From: Viola odorata
Lineage: Eukaryota > Streptophyta > Magnoliopsida > Malpighiales > Violaceae
Reading direction: 5' to 3'
DNA: 64,000 bases
Assembly: GCA_963691705.1 (NCBI GenBank)
Contig: OY829545.1
Location: forward strand, 34,521,475-34,585,474
Part shown: positions 21,532-30,599 of the stretch, in pieces
Layout: each line of letters opens with the position of its first letter
Position numbering within the stretch: the stretch's first letter is position 1
Made by a program: the position numbers and the translations under genes
The notes under the pieces: generated by a model
What the model saw: the letters and a program-made list of their open reading frames with translations, nothing else
Told to the model about the DNA's origin: nothing
The model's database searches: none

Positions 21532-21745
21532 CTTTTTCTCATCGGCAGATTCGACTCAGGGCGGCGAGTCTTAGCCATGGCAGAAATAAGAAATTAAAGA
21601 CGAAGAAGATGATGGAAGAAAAGAGGAAATACCTTTAGAGAAAAAGCACTTCGATAACCCTGAATGGTGGAGAGAAAACAAGACGGCTAGAGAGAATATG
21701 AAGAAAGCAGAATGACAAAAGTAAGAAAAAGAAATAAGTGTTGGG

Positions 21746-21753
21746 TTTTATAA
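21746..21753 (-). promoter_or_regulatory. TATA box for antisense gene 4 (A)
   Basis: TTATAAAA on the minus strand within AGGGTTATAAAACCC, about 215 bp upstream of the ATG at 21531. The same 15-mer context precedes gene 4 of G at 39415. Confidence 0.6.
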
Positions 21754-21799
21754 CCCTAGTGGCCAAACGAAACGACGGACGCTGCAGTCGTTATGTGAG

Positions 21800-22248
21800 G
21801 GGCGTCACAAGGAACAGACTCAAGCAATGAGTACAATTCTAGAGAAGCGCGACAACACTTCGATTTTGCTAAAATTCTGGAGCATGCTAGCCCTCGGTGC
21901 CCTAAAGAATGGACACGTGTGTCTGTGTCATCACGACTTTTCTCTTGCATTAATGAGAGGATCGTGAGCATTAAATGTTCTGAAAAGCAGAAATGCTTTT
22001 CTGGAATAAGACAAGAGCGATATTGCAATAATGGAGATAACGCAGGATGGCGTTAGCCAAGCCGACAGCTTTCGAGATGAAGCGGGAAAGCAAAACAAAG
22101 ATCAGTTATTATCTAAGAATGAAGTACAAATATCGTTGTGCGATAAAACGTTATTACAAGACGAAGGAAGCAAATAAAGAGGAAAATCCTCCAAAGGGTC
22201 AGCCTTGACTAATCATGGTCCAGCACGGATATCGCAGCTGCCATTCCC
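21800..22248. other. Spacer between antisense genes 3 and 4 of A
   Basis: No coding motif. It contains the gene 4 upstream region and the gene 3 downstream region. The equivalent spacer in G is 39420-39919. Confidence 0.4.
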
Positions 22249-24461
22249 CTACTCCTCCCTGAAAGGAAGAAAATCTCCCTCGATTTTGCCTATATCCTTT
22301 ATCTTCTTGGAGGCGTAATCAGCCAACTTAGATGAATCAACAGTCCCCTAGTGATAGAGATCGGTAAATCCGGCGATACAGACCTCCATGGTCTTGTTTT
22401 TCCACCAAGCTATCTTCGAAGGTACTTTGGCCAGATTCGCGTCGCGGGACGATATCTCTTCACGAAAGAGAGAGTTTCTTTTGTCGGTCGTCACCAATTC
22501 CGCCTCCAGCAGCTATACCTTAGCCTTCCCCTTTGATTTTTCTCACGCGAGCTCGGCCGACAGTTGTTCAACTCTGCCTGGGTTCGACTCTGAAGCTTCG
22601 TCAGCTCTGTTACCTTGGCCAAAGTGGCATCTAGTTGTTCCTTCGAACCGGGAGAGCACTGAACCTTGTCAGTCTGATCCTCGAGAAAATAATGCAGTTC
22701 GCGGAAGCTAGTCAGCATGTCGTTCAGAAGGCGTCTGTGCTGGATTTTAGGGGGATGCCGCAGGAGCTCTTCCTTGTCCTTCGAAGAACTGAACATTTGG
22801 CCCACTATGGAGGCTACCGGCTCATCTCGTGATAACGGATCCGATATCCCTAAAGCACGAAGCCCGCTAGTACCGAAAGATGACAGATCCAGCTGGTAAG
22901 CGGGAATTCCTTGAGGACTTTGAGGGGAAAGATTAGCGATATAGGGAGGAGAGTAACTTTTTGTAGAACCACCAATGCCCGAAATCGAAGAAAGAAATAA
23001 AGGCTGAGGCTTCCTCGGGAGAGGATTAAGAGGAACACTTGGGTTCGAAACCGGCATAGTCACATCCGGAATACAGGAAGAGATAGGAGAATCAGGGCCA
23101 CCAGACGGCAAGGGTGAGTCCACCACCGCCGAAACCTCATTAGCTTTGGAAGGAACGGCAGAAGGCACCTTGACAACCTCCGCCACCTGCGAGGTACTCG
23201 CAGCATGAGAAGTGTCAACCCCCGTGGTAGGAACTGCGTTAACTTCCCTCAAGGGAGGAACCGGTGGGCCAGTTTTCTCTTTTCGGGTTTTCTTTCGGAG
23301 ACTCTCCGTCTCGGCAGCCATCTCTTCGCTATCGTCCTCGGTTGACTCCGCCGCGGGATCATTTTTTCTTGCCCTAAGCTTCATTCGTTGGGCAAGGGTG
23401 GCGTGACGTAGCTCCTAACCGGCATCCATGCTCTCGCTATCGCTGTCAACTATTCTAGTCGCAGGACGACTCGGAGTCACTCCCCTGCCCCGAGGCGGCA
23501 ACCAATTCTCAAGAAAATGAGAAGGTTGAGAGGAAGCACTGCGTGTTGCGACGGTCTTAGTTCTCCTTCCCCTCGGCGGGATAGTCGAACGGCTGGAGCT
23601 TTTAGGTGGTGTAGAAGGGGGTAATGCCTGAAGCGGCACCACGTTCAGAGGAGTGTTATTTCCCCCGGAGGAACAACCCTCAGCTCTACCTGCCAGCGAA
23701 AAATGTTAATATAGCAAGCAAATCGAAGCGATAACGTGGCAAAAGAAAAACTCACCAACGACACACTCTTTCAAGGGTCTAAACCGAGCAAATTCCCCAA
23801 TGCGGAAAGGCCCTTCTATTTCTAACACGGCGGTAACGTGGGACACATCAGTACTAGACGACACTTCTGGTTTTCTCCAAGCGGCGCTGGTAATCTCTCG
23901 ATTAAAACCCCTGCGCCACCAGCGAGACGACAGGCGAAGGATGAAGAAGTCGCTTTTCCAGTTGTCGACGGTCTCCTCAAAACCTTGAAAGTTCTGCTAG
24001 AAAAATTGCACGATGGCGTCATTCCATCTTGGGGTGATATCAACCAAGCAGTCGTGACAACTCAAGTTGAAAAATATACGGAACAGATCGAGGGATGGAG
24101 TGAAAATACGCTTCATCTCGCATGCCCGAAGGAAGGCATAAATCCCACACCAGGAAGGCAGAGTTATTTGTACGGGCTTCAGATTGTAATGATTTAGCAG
24201 CTTCATTAGAGAAGTATGGATCGGGAGATGAAACCCGTAGAGGAACATCTTGAAATAAACCAGCTGGAACGTTCCCCACATGGCATCATGAAGCCGAATA
24301 TCCTTCGTAGGGATATAAGGGCGGCAGCCCAAGGGGAAGGTGATACCGTTCTCCTCTAACTCTACCCTCAAAACTTCATTACAATCAAAAATACTACGAG
24401 CTCTCCTAGCCTCGAGATCTATGGGATTTTCGGCACCCACAGTGGCTCTAACACGAGACAT
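22249..24461 (-). pseudogene. Antisense gene 3 of element A (spliced, transposon-like domain plus coiled coil)
   Basis: The chosen start is the ATG at 24461 (MSRVRATVGAEN), which aligns with MPRTKSQ in the G copy. Exon 1 (to 23756) has LRVELEENGITFPLGCRP, VYFKMFLYGFHLP, WCGIYAFLRACEMKRI, ITPRWNDAIVQFF, a TAG (23999-23997), and then NWKSDFFIL and ECVVG. A 66-nt intron is predicted at 23755-23690 (GTGAGT...CAG); joining the exons keeps the frame. Exon 2 has HFLENWLPPRGR, one TAG at 23417-23415, a basic segment, a long Ser/Pro linker and DLSSFGTSGLRALGISDPLS. A helical region (LRELHYF, LTKLQSRTQAELNN) follows. The end near 22249 (frameshifted) matches DYASKKIKDI. It is paralogous to gene 4. Confidence 0.72.
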
Positions 24462-24650
24462 AAGGGATTGGAAAAATAAACTACGACGAGAGAGGAACAA
24501 AATACCTGGAGCAAGAAGCCAGTAAACAGGCCGTCGGTTCCGGCGAGCAGTTGTAGAAACTCCTCTTGAGCAGGAAGAAGCACAGGAGGAAGAGAAAGTG
24601 TGAAAAATTTCAAAGTATTGGCAAAAGTAATGAAAGAGAATAACGGTTCC

Positions 24651-24660
24651 CTTATAAAGG
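24651..24660 (-). promoter_or_regulatory. TATA box for antisense gene 3 (A)
   Basis: CCTTTATAAG on the minus strand, about 190 bp upstream of the gene 3 ATG. Confidence 0.5.
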
Positions 24661-24932
24661 TCGAACTTGAAGAAGAGACAGCCTGTAAAAGTGAGACATG
24701 TGCGGAGCAGAAAGCGACGCATGGACAGTCATTTATGTCTTTGGGAGAAGACAGTTACTGACTGAAAACCGAAAGACGGTTGCACCCAGCAACAATTATC
24801 CTTCTACGGCAACCCTTGACGCTTGAAGAAGTGGCGCGAGAAGGCGATAGGGGAACAAAGGGAAAATAAAGCGTTATCTTATTCATTTTCAAAAAGCCGT
24901 ACGACATCTACAAAGAGGCAAGACACGCTAAA

Positions 24933-25355
24933 CTAATCGCCATCAGACCAAGAGATATCATAACAATAAACTACATCATCATCTGAGAACGATAGCTCCC
25001 TGCTGATGGAAGGGAAAGGCTCATCACCTATTTTTCTTATGCGTATCATTGATCGACCTAACTCCTCCTCAGCGACTGGCGTCACCGTTTCAACGCCCGC
25101 ACAGGCAGGGAGAGCCATTTTTGGCGAATCACGAGGAAGAAGAGATGGTTCATTTCCCTTTTGAACAGAAGGGGCGGGAGAATTAAATAGCGGTTCAGAC
25201 ACCTTGAAGGTTTTTTTCCTCAGCCTCTTGCAACCCCGCCGGTGGACGAACGACCTCCACGGAGGCGACGGAGGGGGATTGTCTGAATCTGGCGAAGTCG
25301 GAGGAGTTGGCAGAGAATCCTGCGCAGCAGTATCCAAAAAATAAGAATCGGCCAT
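24933..25355 (-). CDS. Antisense gene 2 of element A (140 aa, Pro/Ser-rich)
   Basis: An intact ORF from MADSYFLDTAAQDS to the stop at 24933. Residues 15-35 are TPPTSPDSDNPPPSPPW. A basic patch RRGCKRLRKK follows, which could act as a nuclear signal. The C-terminus is acidic and aromatic (DDDVVYCYDISWSDGD). The same N-terminus is found in I at 49211 (MAYSYFLN) and, without its ATG, in G at 43059. The same C-terminal pattern (YVYDIHWADED) occurs in G. Conservation across three elements argues for a real protein, but I do not recognise a family. Confidence 0.65.
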   Translation of the reverse strand: MADSYFLDTAAQDSLPTPPTSPDSDNPPPSPPWRSFVHRRGCKRLRKKTFKVSEPLFNSPAPSVQKGNEPSLLPRDSPKMALPACAGVETVTPVAEEELGRSMIRIRKIGDEPFPSISRELSFSDDDVVYCYDISWSDGD

Positions 25356-25420
25356 GAGCTCACAGGCAACCTGCCGAGAGGAAAAATAAATAAGAAGATG
25401 AACGGAAAAAGGGGAAAGGA

Positions 25421-25435
25421 TCCCATTAAATAGCC
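25421..25435 (-). promoter_or_regulatory. TATA-like box for antisense gene 2 (A)
   Basis: GGCTATTTAATGGG on the minus strand, about 70 bp upstream of the ATG. The equivalents are GGCTATATAATGGGG in G and GCTATTTAAAGG in I. Confidence 0.55.
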
Positions 25436-25804
25436 AAAAAAAGGGGGAGAAATTTTTTGATCATCCGACACGACTATTGAGAACTGACACGCGTACAACC
25501 TGGAGTACAAATCTAGATTTGCAGTCACACCTGTTGGAATCTCCCACAGATCGAGGAAAACTAAAAATTTGCCCAATCAGTTGACACTGAAGCGGCGGCG
25601 CAGAATTAATGCAGAACGGTTAGCGAGGAAACCGTCGTGAAAAAACCGTCCAATGACCAACCGAAAAAAGACAAATGGCGCATTGAAGAAGAAGAATAGT
25701 GGCAAGTGGCATAATAAAAACAATTTATTTATTATGGCCTAACGGCTGAGAGGTACAGCAGCGTAAACAGAAAAAAGAAAAAGGCTCAAAGAGACCCACC
25801 ACCG

Positions 25805-26182
25805 TCAGGCGTCGGAACCAGCATCCTCGGGTATAATGGGAATGTCTCTCAGGGAGTCCATGACTAGAGTAAGGACAGTAGAGGTGACCCGCATCCCCTT
25901 CAGACAGCACCCCAGCATGTCCTTGCGTTGCTGCAGCATAGCGATCACCACTTGAATCCGAGCGATAGAGGTGGCCAACTTCGACACGCTCTCTAAAGGA
26001 CTGAAATCCTCCAGAGATGTAGCTCTCAGCCTGGAATGGAGTGGGGTCAGCATCCCTTGCAACTCCAAGATGTCCTCGGAGGTCTTGATCAGCATGTTCT
26101 CTAGGAACCCGACGTCACCATCATTGAGGTTCTTGAGAGTATGGCCCATGGAAAGGAGGAAATTTTTGGTCAAATGATCCAT
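25805..26182 (-). CDS. Antisense gene 1 of element A (125 aa)
   Basis: An intact ORF starting MDHLTKNFLLSMGHTLKNL. Conserved blocks shared with G (43610-43996) and I (49687-50070) are LTKNFLL, the KTSEDILELQGMLTPL core, a DFSPLE/DFSPVE block, and a Cys-containing helix LGCCLKGMR. The tail is acidic and ends DAGSDA, with DAGSNA and DAGSHV in the other copies. It looks all-helical, with heptad-like spacing. It has no signal peptide or membrane segment. I do not recognise the family. The three copies differ at many positions but keep length and ends, which suggests past selection on the protein. Confidence 0.72.
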   Translation of the reverse strand: MDHLTKNFLLSMGHTLKNLNDGDVGFLENMLIKTSEDILELQGMLTPLHSRLRATSLEDFSPLESVSKLATSIARIQVVIAMLQQRKDMLGCCLKGMRVTSTVLTLVMDSLRDIPIIPEDAGSDA

Positions 26183-26236
26183 GGTGCAGATTCTGAAAGA
26201 AAAAGATGAGATGAACTTGAGTGGAGAAAGCTCTCA

Positions 26237-26244
26237 GATTTATA
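26237..26244 (-). promoter_or_regulatory. TATA box for antisense gene 1 (A)
   Basis: TATAAATC on the minus strand about 55 bp upstream of the ATG. Equivalent boxes lie upstream of gene 1 in G and I. Confidence 0.65.
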
Positions 26245-26249
26245 GGCTC

Positions 26250-27156
26250 TGAGAAATGAGCCTTTTGAAAGAGGAGGTCCTCAAAAGACGAGTCGCCCCG
26301 TTACCATCAAAGACCGATGGACCTGATGCGGAAATGAGGATTTACGTCAGCATGCTGTTAGGGATGCAGGTACTCGAGAGGAGTACGAGCTAGAATCCTG
26401 GAAAATGCGAAGGAGCACGATATTACAGGTAGCCATGACGTAAAAGCCATACGATTGTAGGTATCCACAGTATAAGGCCGCGTCGATGTCGCAGATAGCT
26501 CCTAGCAGCGTAAAATCTCGCCGATATCGCGGGTATCTGGTGGTATAAAGCCGCACTAATCGTAGGCAGCTAATGGCATAAAACCGCGACAATATCGCTG
26601 ACTCCATGAGTGGAAAGGAAAGAAAGAACCCGCGTGTTCTCAAAACCCTCTGTAAGTACAAAGTTTACTAATATCTCCGTAGAATACCTATCTACTCTAC
26701 GTGTTTGCAGTTGGCACGAAATACCGATGGATCCGGAATGTATGCGAACCTAACTCAACGGTGGGAACCTAGTAGCAGCCCGCGGCGACATCAACAGTGG
26801 TCCGTCAGCATCGACAACTCTCCTACAGCACGGACGAGTTTATAACCTTCTGAGCGCTGCCGATGGCCCAGGCATGTTAATACCGCTAGGCGAAAGTGAC
26901 ACCCTAACGGTTCCGGACGAGTTAGCGGCGTCTCTCGCTGATTCCTTGACACCCCATGAGGACGGGTCTTTGGACAAGCACGAAGACCGGAATCCGCTTG
27001 CTCGGAGAAAAGCTCCCGACCTACACGCTGCCTATCGTTCAATCAATCTTTGTCGTATCGGAAGAGACAAAGAAGCTCGGAGATCCCGCAAGCATATCGC
27101 CATAAGGAGGAAAGGACCCTCACCTAAGATTCCAGACACGGACAGAAAATGACAGC
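26250..27156. other. 3' untranslated region of element A
   Basis: No supported gene. Around 26450-26610 there are loose repeats of a GTATAA-GCCGC and GATATCGC type. Open frames at 26791-27042 and 26874-27152 overlap on opposite strands and lack support. Confidence 0.4.
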
Positions 27157-27194
27157 CCTTGGTAAACACTCGGGCTCGTTTTCAGTTGGGCTGT
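27157..27194 (+). other. Conserved block preceding the 3' LTR (A)
   Basis: GCCCTTGGTAAACACTCGG and a CGTTTTCAGTTGGGCT segment abut the LTR. The same block precedes the LTRs at 44226 and 50281. It is where a polypurine tract should be, though it is not strongly purine-rich. Confidence 0.65.
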
Positions 27195-27819
27195 TGATAA
27201 CAATTAAGACTATCCTAAGGGCATTTCTGTAATTATGACCCCTACCGAGGACGGAATCCTATAGCCCTATCGGACATCTACGCTATCGCTGCTAGACTAT
27301 GAGGTGTTTTTTGGGATGGTCGACATCAGTGGGGGGGGGGGAGGTCTCACGCGTCTCTGCACGCATGGTATCATCCCATCCCAGGGCAGCCCCGGCATCA
27401 CTGGAGATATCGCTCCCGGTATTCTCCTCGAAGGTATCGCCCCCGGCATCACCAGAGATATCGCTCCCGGTATTCTCCTCTGAGGTATCATCCCTAACGT
27501 CACCCGAAGTATCGCCCGTGACGTCAGACCCAGATATCGTCCCTGACGTCATTCAGCACGTTATCTTCCCTTGATATCGCCTTTTCGCCCAGATATCGCC
27601 CCCAGCGGCCTATAAATACCCCCTCATTCTTAAAACATAAGGTAAGCCTAAGATTGCCTTCTAGAACCTCTGCTATTTTAAACCGCTTACTGACTTGAGC
27701 ATCGGAGTGTCTACGCCGGAGCCCCCCTCCGGCGCTTTGCAGGTGTGTCCGACATCAGCTACAGTGACTCTGACCGACAACATTCATCGTCCCGATCGTC
27801 TCAAACTCGAATCTTATCA
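27195..27819 (+). repeat. 3' LTR of element A (625 bp)
   Basis: Ends TGATAACAATTAAG and GAATCTTATCA. TATA box at 27611-27618, TGACGTCA at 27519 and 27544, hairpin at 27714-27734. Confidence 0.92.
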
Positions 27820-28353
27820 CTTTGACTTTTGACTAATATCTCGTCCACGTAGGCCTCTATATTTTTCCCATTCTGCTTCTCAAAAACTTTAATTGCCATG
27901 CGCTGGAAGGTCGCCCCAGTATTTTTCAGTCCAAACGGCATCGCCGTATAGCAATAAGTGGCCTTTGGAGTGATGAAGGTAGTCTTTTCTTCATCTTCCC
28001 TAGCCATGGGGATTTGGTGATATCTCAAATTGGCGTTTAGCGAGCTTAGATAGGCGTACCCAGCAGTTTGGTCGACCAACTAATCGATTCGAGGATGAGG
28101 GTAGCAATCTTTGGGACAGACGTCATTCAAATCAGTAAAATCAATGCACATGCAGCAATCTCTGTTTAGTTTTGGGACTAAGACAGGATTAGCCAACCGC
28201 GTTGGGTATTGGACTTCTCGGATAACACAAGCGTCCCTGAGTTTCAATATTTCTTTCTCGATGGCTATTACCTTTCCTGGAGAGAAAACTCACCGCTTTT
28301 GCTGAACAGGCTTAGCGTTAGGGTTAACGTTTAGACGATGTTCCGCAACTTCT
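27820..28353 (-). pseudogene. Reverse transcriptase of element B (right part)
   Basis: The minus-strand frame has FTDLNDVCPKDCYPHP, LSSLNANLRYHQIPM, YTAMPFGLKNTGATFQRM and the catalytic box AYVDEILVKS, in which the second Asp of YVDD is Glu. Stops at IS*EVAEH, QKR*VFS and RID*LVDQ are each explained by CGA to TGA or CAG to TAG. The frame breaks off at 27820 and resumes at 14199, so the gene was whole before element A inserted. Confidence 0.88.
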
Positions 28354-29563
28354 CACGAAATTCCAGGCATATCCGCCGGTTTCCATGCGAATTCTCCTTT
28401 GCACTTGTTCAATAATCGAGCTAACTGTGTGTTTTCTTCTGAACTCAATTTTTCGCTAACCCAAAAGTTTGCTTCCTTAACTCCATCAACAGGAACTGAC
28501 ATCATCTTGTCTACCGGCTCAGTGCGCTTTTCCTCTTTATCCTCAAAGGGATCATCCGCTACGCACACGTAACGATCGCAACTCTTCTGGGTCATGAGTA
28601 AGTAGCACTCGGCAGCCAACTTCTGGTCTCCTTTAATCGAGACTACTCCATCCCATGAAGGATATTTCATTCTTAGGTGTTTTTGCGATATTGTAGCTCC
28701 AAAACGGTTGAGGTATGGCCGCCCGAGTATAGCATTATAAGGCAGTGATAGGTCTACAACCAGGAATAACAACTCCTCTGACCATTTGGACGTGTCCTCT
28801 CTGAAATATACTAGTAGCGATGTAATTCCTGTTACCGGGATTGGGACCCCGTCAACCCCAATTATTGGCATTTTACAAGGCGTTAGCTCACCGTCTGGAT
28901 GCTTCATTAGGTTGTATGCTTCAAGCGAGAACAGATTTACTGCACTTCCGTTATCAATAAGGGTTCTCCTAACTCCGTGATTACCGATAACGGGCGTCAC
29001 TACCAACGCGTCGTTATGTGGGAAAACAACACCTCTCTCATCTTCTTTTGAGAAGGACAATACCACCCTATCTAAAGCACTTATTGCCTCACTTTTCACC
29101 AGTGTGCTCTCTCGTTTGCGCTTCTCTCCACGACTGGGCGTTTGCTGTATAACTTCATCAGGTTAGGGCGCTCCACCTACAATGATATTAATCATAGGCA
29201 CATTGTCATCATGGACTGTGAGTGTTTTCCTATTTCGTCCGATAGGGATGGTGTTAGCTCCTGTGGCATGAGAAGGCATTTGTCTGTTGTCAGTTGTTCT
29301 ATCCACCGAATCATTCCTGGCTTCTTCTCTTGCCTTGATGGTGAACTCTCCAAGGTAGCCTTCTTCGACTAAGCGTTCTATTGCTAGCTTTAGCTCTCTA
29401 CACATGTCTGTCGAGTGTCCCTTGACTTTGTGGAACTTACAAAATGCATTTTCCCTTCCTCCCACAATTACTCCTGGTTTCACAGGAGCTGGATAACGGA
29501 TGGGTAGGTTCCGTTGTTGGACGATTGCTAAAATTTTCGCTCTTGGAAGTATGAGGGAAGGAA
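28354..29563 (-). pseudogene. Protease and C-terminal gag of element B
   Basis: Reading leftward from 29563, gag has IRYPAPVKPGV, an intact zinc motif FCKFHKVKGHSTDMC (CX2HX4HX4C) and LVEEGYLGEF. After a stop at about 29163 the protease region has LDRVVLSFSKEDERGVV, HNDALVVTPVI, RRTLIDNGSAVNLF (active site DNGS) and VDLSLPYNAILGRPYLNRF. It is the same architecture as element A and about as decayed. Confidence 0.85.
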
Positions 29564-29568
29564 GGTCA

Positions 29569-30599
29569 TGATGCGTTCCTTGTAGGCTAGAACGTTCTCC
29601 TTAGATCGTTGTCCGACGACGTGGCTTTCAATGCGGAAATATAACTCGAAGAAGACACGGAAGTCTCCAAGGTTTGGTGGCCTTGGCACCCTACGTCGAA
29701 TCCCTTGAGGTTCTTGGGTCAAACCTTTGAATCTCCAAGATTTGGTGGTCTTGGCACTCCAAAGAACGGATGACTCAATGAGAAGTGCTTTCAAGTTTTA
29801 CTTGACAAGCTAATCGAATGCACGAAACTCAATTAGTTGCAAGGTTCATCAAGAACAAGTGGATAAAGATCCCAAGCAATATGCTTTCAATAATCAATAA
29901 TCAAAGTCTTGCTGAATACAAAGTGGGCGGCTCCTTTTTAAGGATGCACTAAACCCTAATTCCGAAAAGGAAACTAAAGTAGTTTCTAAATATTGTCTCA
30001 AACGAAAATGGCAACAAGCCACTCTTCCAAATAGAATCCGAAACCCTAAAATAACTTAATTAAAGTAAATATAAATATAATTAAATACATTCCAGCAGCT
30101 CATGTCGAGTTCTCCATCATCGGGCCAAGGTTTGGGCCGAAACTTCAAGTTGTGTGTTGTCTCGCGCACAGACTGCGCACCATAATGTCGACTTTGATTA
30201 CTTTTAAACCACTGGGCCAAATGGTCTGAAACCTGTCCCAAATGAAAGATAACATCCTGAAGTTTCTTAAACGTGGTCGATCGCACGATTTGGACTTGTA
30301 CAGCGCCGGTTAGGCTCCGACGAAGTTGCCTGTTGCGTCTGCACCTAGAACTGCTGTGTGCGAGATTGTCATCTCGAATCTCCTTGAGATCTACTGGTCC
30401 AAATGCTCTGAAAGTTGGACACAGACTTCCTAAGACTCCAATAGGTCTTGTATATATTCTGGATCTTTTATTGAAGCCGTTCTTCCAAGGGTTGACTCGG
30501 GTCCTTGAGCGGGTAGGGCTGGTTCGGGACCTTGAGCGGGTAGGACTAGTTCGGGACCTTGAGCGGGTGATCGGGCCTGTGGCTCTCAAGATCGTATCA
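29569..30599 (-). mobile_element. Solo LTR D (1031 bp) in gag of B
   Basis: The insertion is flanked by perfect 5-bp repeats GGTCA (29564-29568 and 30600-30604). Its minus-strand ends are TGATACGATC and CGCATCA. It splits the gag codons of YDPDLPSL. No internal retrotransposon genes are present, which fits recombination between two LTRs. The minus-strand frame 30589-30056 starts GPITRSRSR, a motif common at pol C-termini and LTR starts of plant gypsy elements, and is probably not a gene. Confidence 0.8.
30504..30569 (-). repeat. 27-bp tandem repeat in solo LTR D
   Basis: CCTTGAGCGGGT starts at 30504, 30531 and 30558, a 27-bp period that would encode TRSRSRTSP units on the minus strand. Confidence 0.75.

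Larger units (their letters stand above)
14195..27824 (+). mobile_element. Tat-type Ty3/gypsy retrotransposon A (body 14200-27819)
   Basis: A 13.6 kb plus-strand element with 634-bp and 625-bp LTRs, a primer binding site, gag-protease-RT-RNase H, and then four antisense genes before the 3' LTR. Flanking 5-bp repeats are CTTCG (14195-14199) and CTTTG (27820-27824), one mismatch apart. The LTRs agree at roughly 95% by eye. The second RNase H and integrase are missing, so this copy could not integrate by itself. It interrupts the RT of element B. Confidence 0.9.

Noticed and set aside
26791..27152. Overlapping ORFs on both strands in the 3' region of A
   Set aside because: Neither has a counterpart in G or I, and no motif is visible.
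30056..30589. Arg/Ser-repeat ORF of 177 codons as an SR-type protein gene
   Set aside because: It lies wholly within a solo LTR, and its RS repeats come from a 27-bp triplication.
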